From the NCBI GenBank assembly GCA_963920765.1, contig OY987248.1, positions 21,672,539-21,736,538 of the forward strand: a DNA stretch of 64,000 bases, written 5' to 3'. A model generated the notes under the pieces. That model was not told the DNA's origin. It worked only from the letters and a program-made list of their open reading frames with translations, and did no database searches. Of the stretch, positions 58,321-64,000 are shown one piece after another (position 1 is the stretch's first letter; each line of letters begins with the position of its first letter). Both the position numbers and the translations under genes were made by a program. The stretch is from Ulota crispa (Eukaryota > Streptophyta > Bryopsida > Orthotrichales > Orthotrichaceae).

Positions 58321-59538
58321 CCTCTAAAAGCCCAATGTCCCTACAAGGGACAAAATGGGTTTTGGATAGGCTTGTTTTATTGATGTTTTTATCCATTTAT
58401 TTGAAATTTAACATTGAAATAGAAATTTGCAAGGGCAATGTAGGAAATACAACACTCATTGAAATTAAATTAAATTTCAAAAGTTATTGGTGTTTTATGT
58501 GCTTCTTTTGTTCAAAGTGCAAATTGGGTATGCTAAATTTTGTTGACTCCTCTTAAGGGCCACTAGTGAAGTCATGACCGTTCACTAGAATACACTAGAA
58601 GTAATAGTGTTTTAGATAAATTTAGGGAATTACTAAAGCAACACCCTAAATTGCTAACGGGACACCCCCTCTGAGCTCAATATTTGATAATTTTGTCCGT
58701 CATTCATTCAATCACGGCATTATCACCTCCTTGCATTGTAAAAAAACATGAAAAACACAAAAAATTTTGAAATATTATTGCACCAATACTATTTTTTGAT
58801 GTGTTTTTACTTTAAGTAACTCAAAAGTCCTATATTTTTAGTTTAAAATTTAAGCACACCTATTTTTTTTAGTATAGCCTTAGAATGATAAAGGTGAAAC
58901 AAATCTTTTGATCCAATTAAAAAAATCAGCAACATCAACATTAAAAATCATATTTTCATGTTCAGAGGGGGTGTCCCGTTAGCAATTTAGGGTGTTGCTG
59001 TAGTAATTCCCTAAATTTATTTTACATTTGATAAATACACTAACTTTTGAACTGCAATAGCTATTAGAGATTTGGTTTTTTTTTCAATTCCTTTTTTTGT
59101 TTGTCAATAAAGTCAAAACCTTCAATCCACCATTGGGATTTCCAATTTCAAAAATCACCATTGAAAATTTGGTTTGCAAAAAACCTTAATGTAGTGAGAT
59201 TTCCAAGCACATGTTTGCAACACAAGCTCATGAAGGGAGTGTTCCAAGTCTTTGTTGCCCATGAAAACTTCTGGAGATATGCCTATCATGATTTTGAGCA
59301 TGTTGAACGAATCTTTCATGCATCCACAATACAAAAGTTGTTCACAATATGAAATCAAAAGGATTGAAAATTGGGGGTAGAGGTCAAAAAACACTTTTTG
59401 TACTTACTTCAAATGGTCATATCTCTCAATCCGTACTATCAAACTTCATGAAAATTTTATGACTTCTTGCATATGTCTAATACAAGATCCTAATATTAGA
59501 CTTGTAAATGAGGAAAAATGAGCTTGGGCGTTTTGGGG
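58321..59538 (-). mobile_element. TTAA-flanked element, 1218 bp, carrying a nested MITE
   Basis: Left end CCTCTAAAAGCCCAATGTCC after TTAA (58317-58320). Right end, reverse complemented, CCCCAAAACGCCCAAGCTC with TTAA at 59539-59542. Its left end corresponds to the right end of subfamily 1 copies, so it lies in inverse orientation to them. Removing the nested MITE 58625-59011 and one 8-bp duplication leaves about 823 bp, close to the family size. Confidence 0.75.
58625..59011. mobile_element. MITE with ~45-bp ends and 8-bp duplication, copy 2 (387 bp)
   Basis: Ends GGGAATTACTAAAGCAACAC and, reverse complemented, GGGAATTACTACAGCAACAC, continuing CCTAAATTGCTAACGGGACA on both sides. The flanking 8-mer TAAATTTA is perfect on both sides (58617-58624, 59012-59019), the best target duplication of the three copies. 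Confidence 0.85.
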
Positions 59539-59542
59539 TTAA

Positions 59543-62169
59543 AGCCAAGGCGATTTCCTCATTTCCTTAGTAATCTAACAAAGTTGAAATTTTAACACAA
59601 CAATCGTAATACATACGATACATATTTGAATCCTCAGAAATATCTGTCCTAATTTTGGCTAGTTAATTTGTGTAATTTTTTATCTTACGTGTATGTGAAC
59701 CAATGAATATGAATATTGTTTAAGAAAAACATTATATTGAGAAAAATCTATGCTTTAAAAATGCTGTTGGACCATTGCGGTTCAACAAAGCAAAAAAAAT
59801 CTTGTACAAGAATAAAGACACAGATTATTGACAAATATGAAATACTAACAATAATTTTAATTTTTTTGAAGGTGAAATAACGGAATCTGTACATGAAATA
59901 TTTTAGATGGCTGTAGGAGCATTTAGTACGTTGAAACTAACACATTAAAAATCAAAAATACATATTAAAAATAAAAAATACACATTAAAAATCGAAAATA
60001 CTAGTATCAGAGTTCAAAATGAATTATAGGAAATTATTACATTCATCGAGCCTCTCCATGAAACAACTATATTTTTAAAGTATTCAGTATTTTACTCAAT
60101 CTACATTATTAGATTGAGAACAACATTTCATTCATTATATAGTTGTAACAATGAATTTTACATGATGCAAACATTTAAATGCTTTTAGTTATGTGAAATG
60201 ATATTTGAGTAATGAGCCTTAGAATGGATGCTATGTGTCTAGCAATGTCACCCTAAATTCGCTTCACTTATACGTATGGATTGTCTGGAATGACTGTGTG
60301 GAATATTGGAATAGCTTATGTTTGGTCAAGGAAATTGGTTGATATTACAATTTTAGATTTAAGTCGTATTTTTAGATTTTGGAATTGACATCTTATCAAA
60401 GTTTTTCTTGTTTTTTTGTCAATTTGGATATTTTATTGGGAGAATATGTTTATTCCACATTATCAAAGAAGGTAAGTTATTTCTCTCTATTGTCTCTACT
60501 TTATGGTCTTGTTATCTAAGAATAATGTGACGAAGTAGTGGATGTGTCCTTTTCCAAATTTGATCACTGAGATTTAAAGCTTGTCGGGTTTGGTAAAAGA
60601 CCATGGCAATATTATATGTTTATTGTATTCTCTTAGGATTTGACTATTAATGGAAGTACCTATGCAAGTAACATACTTTGTGGCACAATACAAGTGGAAG
60701 ATGTTTATGATGTACTATACAAAATTGATGGGCAATGGAGCGTAGAGTTTGTTGTGCAAAAGTGAGTTTTCAATTTGAACTCATACATGTGCCTTGCCCT
60801 ACATTATTGCATTGCATCTATCCACAGTGCCCTTAGGTTTGTTCTATGCACATGATGTACACAAGGATTCTTGTGAAATTTTGGTTGTATGCTACTTTTG
60901 AAAAATTATATACTTTGGTGTGTACAATAAAGAGTGCATAAATACGTGTTGCAGAAATGATTGGAGTTTTTATTGTTTTATGTATGGGGTTGGTTGGTTT
61001 TGTGGACAGGTTTTTGAACCTCATGGTGCGTGTTTCTTCACTCCTTATTTTTTGCAAGTTTGTTTGAAAATTTTCAATGTTCTTAAATGATGTATGCATG
61101 TGGTACAATGCTTGGCCTGGTAATAGCTTGCTATTGACTATATTTTTGCGTGTTTTTTGTGCAAGTTTTGATAAATCTATGTTTGAATTATTGTCAACAA
61201 GCTCACCTCGAGGTATTTTATGGAGCTTAGTTTCTAACTATTTACTCATAAATGTTTTAATAATTGAGGCTAGAAACATCTATTAATTTGTGATATGGAG
61301 GAAGATGTTTGTGGAGCTTTTACTTGTACTTGATTAAGTGGATGTATTACCTTAGCTTCCTCCCAAATAAACTTTGATTTGAGAATATAAGTGTAATTTT
61401 TTCAACAAGTTTTAGTTGTATGAATTTTACTACTTTTAAAATTTTAAATGCAAGTGTCTACAACCAAATTTTGCATATCAAAATGTTTTTAGATATGATT
61501 GAGTTGTTATTGAGTTTGTATTGAAACTAGTTATTTTGGATATAATTGAACTACTATTGAGTTTGTATTGAAAGTTTATTTTTTTGGGTACAATTAAATT
61601 GATATTGAGTTTGTTTAAAAAATTTACCAAATTAAATGCATATCTAGTATTGTTACAAACTCCAATTTATAGAGTGTTTTTATTGTACTAAGTCAACATG
61701 TGATTGATCTAGTGTTGATTCAATGGTGAATTGAGTGCAATTTCAATACTTTCTTGGATTTGATTGAATTGCTATTGATTCAACACTAAAAATTTACCAA
61801 ATTAAGTGCATATCTAGTATTATTTCAAACTCCAAGTTATAAAATGCTTTTATAGTACTAAATCAATGAGTAATTGATCTATTGTTGATTCAATTGTCAA
61901 TTGAGTTAATATTGAAAAAGCACACACCAATAATTGTTATGAAGTAGTACTAAAAATTTAGCTTTTTAGTATTGAACTTGAGAGTTTGAGAGTTTGAGAT
62001 GTAAATACAAAAATTAGTACCTAAAATAAACTTTTTATACCATGGGATTGTGCCTCACAAACCTGTTTGCAATTGGTTTCCTATACATCCTTCGAGTCTC
62101 CAGAAATCACTACACTACTAATTTTAAAATTTAATATATGCAATCCAATTACATCCATTGATATATATA
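59543..62169. other. AT-rich stretch with a 170-bp tandem duplication
   Basis: No gene is supported. A short tandem run of ACATATTAAAAATAAAAA-like units lies at about 59940-60001. A ~170-bp direct duplication at about 61620-61915 repeats AATTTACCAAATTAA, GCATATCTAGTATT and CAAACTCCAA. Upstream of it, TATTGAGTTTGTATTGAAA-like units recur between 61505 and 61610. Confidence 0.55.
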
Positions 62170-62177
62170 TGTATATA

Positions 62178-62580
62178 GGGAATAACTTCAGTGACACCTT
62201 AAATTGCTAAGGGGACACCCCTCCAAGTATGAAAATGTGATTTTCAATGCTGATTTTGCTAGATTTTTTATTTGGGTCACAAGATTTGTTTCACCTTTAT
62301 CATTCTAAGGCTATACTAAAAAAATCATGTGCTTAAATTTCAAACTAAAAATACAAGACTTTTGAGTTACTTAAAGCAAAGATACATCAAAAAATAGTAT
62401 CGGTGCAATAACATATCAACAAAAATTTGTATTTGTCATGTTTTCTTTCAAGGAAGTGATAATGTCATGCTTGAATGGATGATGCAACACTTAATAAATA
62501 AAAAATAGTATTGAATTATCAAATTTCATGCTCAGAGGGGTGTCCCGTTAACAATTTAGGGTGTTGCTATAATAATTCCC
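62178..62580. mobile_element. MITE with ~45-bp ends and 8-bp duplication, copy 3 (403 bp)
   Basis: Ends GGGAATAACTTCAGTGACAC and, reverse complemented, GGGAATTATTATAGCAACAC. Flanking 8-mers TGTATATA (62170-62177) and CATATATA (62581-62588) match at 6 of 8. More diverged than copy 2. The interior is collinear with copy 1 (CACCTTTAT, TTGAGTTACTTAAAGCAAA). Confidence 0.75.
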
Positions 62581-62588
62581 CATATATA

Positions 62589-63704
62589 TATTTCATCCAA
62601 CATCTTCCCTCAAATACCCAGTATTTATTGTCCCAAAATTAAGTCATTCAAATTATGCTTGCAATTTGTACACTTACAAGTTATAAATCTAATTGTTTTT
62701 CATATGTACTGTCTCAATGCTTTTCAATGTATGAAGTCACATATGTAATGTATAACTTTTGCACTTTAGTAACACATAATTGAGAGGGGTTATATTTTAA
62801 AACATTTGCAACATCCAAACTCTTTTGTCTGTTTTTTTTTTTTTTTTCAAAGAATTGGGTTTGCTATACCTAAAATTTTCTTTCTAATCTTATTAATACT
62901 GTCCTATAAGTATAAAATAGAAGTCAAAGAACAATTGTGTGTAATTTATATAAGTAATCAAACATGTACTCATTTCGGGTTACTATTAATCATAGTATGA
63001 ATTGTACACCTTCAATACTTATAGGCATGCATGTCATTTTATGAATAAATCATTTATGACTATAGAGTGCTCCACCGGTTTTTGGGTTCATGCTAGCTTG
63101 TCTTAATAACATAATGGAGTATAGTCTGCCATATATATTCTTCTAAAAACGGAAAATTAAAATTATGTATATCCATGTTTGTTACCCACTCATAAGAAAT
63201 GAATATAACCTTGTATATCAAACATGTCAGAATTGCAGTTTCCCAAGAAAGACTAATCTTTGACTTTTTTTATTTCTAATTCATGTAAGAGTCTACACGG
63301 TAACGGTATTGTTTTGTGAAGTGGCGTTATATGTTTCATTATATCATTAAAAGAAGATTTTTGTCCATAACTTTATTGTTCAGCCATATGAAATTCTTAA
63401 AAATATGGATAAATTAGAGTAATTTACTGCTCTCATGTTTTGCAAGAAAATGATTAAATAACATTCATATTCTTTGATCAGTTCACAAATTCTATGTCAA
63501 TACTTCTAATTCAAACTAGCACATCAATTTACATCTGCATATTATTCAAAAACATTAAATATTCTTATAACTTTATCAATCACTACAACATCTTCACAAA
63601 CTACTTTTATCTTAATAAAGAATTAAAAAATCTAAATAGGACAATGTGGAAATAGTTTTAGCTTGTTCAAATGTATGAAAATTTTGACACTTACTGTGAA
63701 CATA
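62589..63704. other. AT-rich spacer
   Basis: Contains a T-run at about 62832-62847 and no recognisable gene or element. Confidence 0.5.
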
Positions 63705-63706
63705 TA

Positions 63707-64000
63707 AGGTAGGAGCATCCATAAACGTCATACTAAGGGTTTTGAACATGATGACTACTAATAAACATGTAGCAAATTATAGGATCCTATTAGGAACATG
63801 AAAAAAAAGTATTTGCACTTTCAAATATATTATTTGAATATGTGAGAATAAGCTATGAAATTTTAAAGAAGAAACTGCCATTACAACCATAACCACTTTT
63901 AAGAATTCATGTTCACAAATTGTACATTCTTGTCATTACATCTATTCACTTCCATGGATTTTCCAAGATTTCAGAACTGACAATCATGGGGACACTGACT
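63707..64000 (+). mobile_element. Copy of the 4.6-kb MITE family, running off the window
   Basis: Starts AGGTAGGAGCATCCATAAAC after TA (63705-63706) and is collinear with 4608-4921 (GGTTTTGAACATGATGACTA, AATTATAGGATCCT, GAAACTGCCATTA). The window ends at GGGGACACTGACT, just as the right inverted end begins, so about 20 bp are missing. Confidence 0.8.

Noticed and set aside
1-64000. CRISPR arrays, operons or bacterial defence systems
   Set aside because: Split genes with GT-AG introns and plant gene families show this is nuclear plant DNA; no spaced identical repeats of CRISPR type are present.

Overview
The window is nuclear DNA of a land plant. It has three confidently recognisable intron-containing genes (a DUF427 protein, a DEK-type chromatin protein and the chloroplast outer-envelope pore protein OEP24). 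All introns inferred in them are GT-AG. They lie in very AT-rich sequence packed with DNA transposons. Nothing seen identifies the clade; the short introns argue against a conifer-like genome. No rRNA, tRNA, CRISPR array or bacterial-type operon was seen.

Layout. 1-6.6 kb: AT-rich DNA with four non-autonomous elements: a 1.1-kb Tourist-like element carrying a 15-bp minisatellite, a palindromic element at 3.4-3.9 kb, a 314-bp element at 4.6 kb and a palindromic MITE at 5.3 kb. 6.67-8.09 kb: DUF427 gene (+), three exons, with a ~150-bp tandem repeat in intron 1. 10.5 kb: GC-richer possible first exon with a plastid-transit-like N terminus. 15.16-22.38 kb: DEK gene (-), 12 coding exons, 573 residues, with a decayed Tc1/mariner element in intron 6. 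23.4-29 kb: transposon-derived. 29.5-31.0 kb: OEP24 gene (+), three exons, 214 residues. 32-36.7 kb: nested MITEs. 37.14-43.49 kb: a 6.35-kb PIF/Harbinger element with both of its genes, both broken. 43.5-50.6 kb: AT-rich with no gene seen. 50.6-64 kb: dense nested non-autonomous elements, including four abutting long palindromes.

The most unusual signal is a dispersed set of at least 14 non-autonomous elements (0.22-1.2 kb). They are bounded by TTAA and have inverted ends close to CCCCTAAAGGACC, the architecture of the piggyBac superfamily, which as far as I know is poorly documented in land plants. Several nested insertions give relative ages: a TTAA element inside the Harbinger element, one splitting a palindrome at its centre, and a hAT-like MITE inside a TTAA element.

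The host genes look intact and unrelated to one another. All were read by eye from conceptual translation and splice sites; no database search was run.
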